Source: Actinomycetota bacterium
Lineage (GTDB): Bacteria > Actinomycetota > Acidimicrobiia > Acidimicrobiales > Ilumatobacteraceae
Length of the DNA: 53,761 nucleotides
Assembly (NCBI GenBank): GCA_016871355.1
Contig: VFZC01000019.1
Location: forward strand, 1 to 53,761
Direction of reading: 5' to 3'
Part shown: piece by piece, positions 53,654-53,761 of the stretch
Layout: each line of letters opens with the position of its first letter
Position numbering within the stretch: position 1 is the stretch's first letter
The notes under the pieces: model-generated
Databases searched by the model: none
Told to the model about the DNA's origin: nothing
The model's input: the letters and a program-made list of their open reading frames with translations, nothing else
Program-made: the position numbers and the translations under genes

Positions 53654-53761
53654 GGGGCTGACAGGTTTCGACAGCAGTTCCGGTGGCCGTCCGTGCGACC
53701 CGAGTTGCTCAGACTCGCTAAACGGGGCAACCCAAAGAATTGCCAACCAGCAGTTCGCTCT
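53654..53761 (+). ncRNA. ssrA: Transfer-messenger RNA (tmRNA), 5' part; 3' end outside window
   Basis: The sequence begins GGGGCTGACAGGTTTCGAC, the standard tmRNA 5' acceptor and D-loop-like segment, and continues with the P2/PK1 region (GGCAACCC near 53727-53734). The tag-reading frame probably starts at GCC in AATTGCCAACCAGCAGTTC (resume codon about 53743-53745). That gives A-N-Q-Q-F-A-L, which is cut by the window end after CT. The usual ending would be LAA. The 3' tRNA-like half is not in the window. tmRNA with SmpB rescues stalled ribosomes and tags proteins for ClpP-type proteases, and clpP is also encoded in this window. Confidence 0.92.

Overview
The window is a gene-dense, high-GC chromosomal segment from an actinobacterium. 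A deep-branching, non-mycelial lineage such as Acidimicrobiia (Ilumatobacter-like) is my best guess, but it is inference. The evidence is a single-chain FO (coenzyme F420) synthase, a WhiG-type sigma factor, CysM/Mec-type sulfur chemistry, remnants of 13E12/DUF222-HNH genes, and the actinobacterial order dprA-xerC-whiG-rpsB-tsf-pyrH-frr-cdsA-dxr-rseP-ispG ... rimP-nusA-infB-rbfA-truB-ribF ... rpsO-pnp-dapB. No stretch longer than about 300 bases lacks a gene. I saw no insertion sequence, prophage, CRISPR array or replication origin.

Layout. 1-4742: end of an amino-acid ABC ATPase, an acyl-CoA synthetase, a DedA-like membrane protein, a peroxiredoxin and a zinc-ribbon membrane protein. 4759-8955: dapB, pnp and rpsO on the minus strand, plus a small unknown gene. 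9017-13200: riboflavin synthase, a gutted HNH-endonuclease relic, a chorismate mutase-VOC fusion and FO synthase with a hairpin-rich leader. 13235-22473: ribF, a VOC gene coupled to an amber-interrupted alpha/beta hydrolase, then truB-rbfA-DsbA-like-infB-nusA-rimP read leftward behind a leader with an intrinsic terminator. 22628-25526: proS-manA on the plus strand. 25645-38806: a leftward run of 13 genes from comM/dprA/xerC/whiG through rpsB-tsf-pyrH-frr to cdsA-dxr-rseP-ispG, covering DNA uptake and recombination, translation, phospholipid and isoprenoid synthesis. 38884-40496: a lipoprotein, a lone clpP and a beta-carbonic anhydrase. 40486-45901: a cluster of PLP enzymes (two fold-type II enzymes in tandem and a D-threonine-aldolase-like protein) around a tRNA-Leu whose last base is the first base of a GNAT start codon. 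45902-50726: rdgB-rph-murI, a DMT transporter, cysM and a JAMM protease. 50764-53761: smpB and, after an inserted serine hydrolase and a decayed DUF222-HNH gene, the 5' part of its partner tmRNA (ssrA), cut by the window edge.

The recurring signal is regulatory. At least a dozen genes have a TANNNT (-10-like) hexamer ending 6-9 nt before an ATG or GTG, without a Shine-Dalgarno sequence, which is the layout of leaderless mRNAs. Several are arranged as very compact divergent promoters (clpP/carbonic anhydrase, EthD/tRNA-Leu, mec/smpB). I used this pattern to choose starts where a Shine-Dalgarno was absent.

The features most deserving follow-up are the tRNA-Leu/GNAT one-base overlap, the fbiC leader whose last hairpin covers the ribosome-binding site, the rimP leader terminator, the PLP-enzyme pair of unknown substrate, the CPWA-motif DsbA-like protein, and two relics of the same HNH family. 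None of this was checked by database search; assignments rest on motifs and gene order read by eye.
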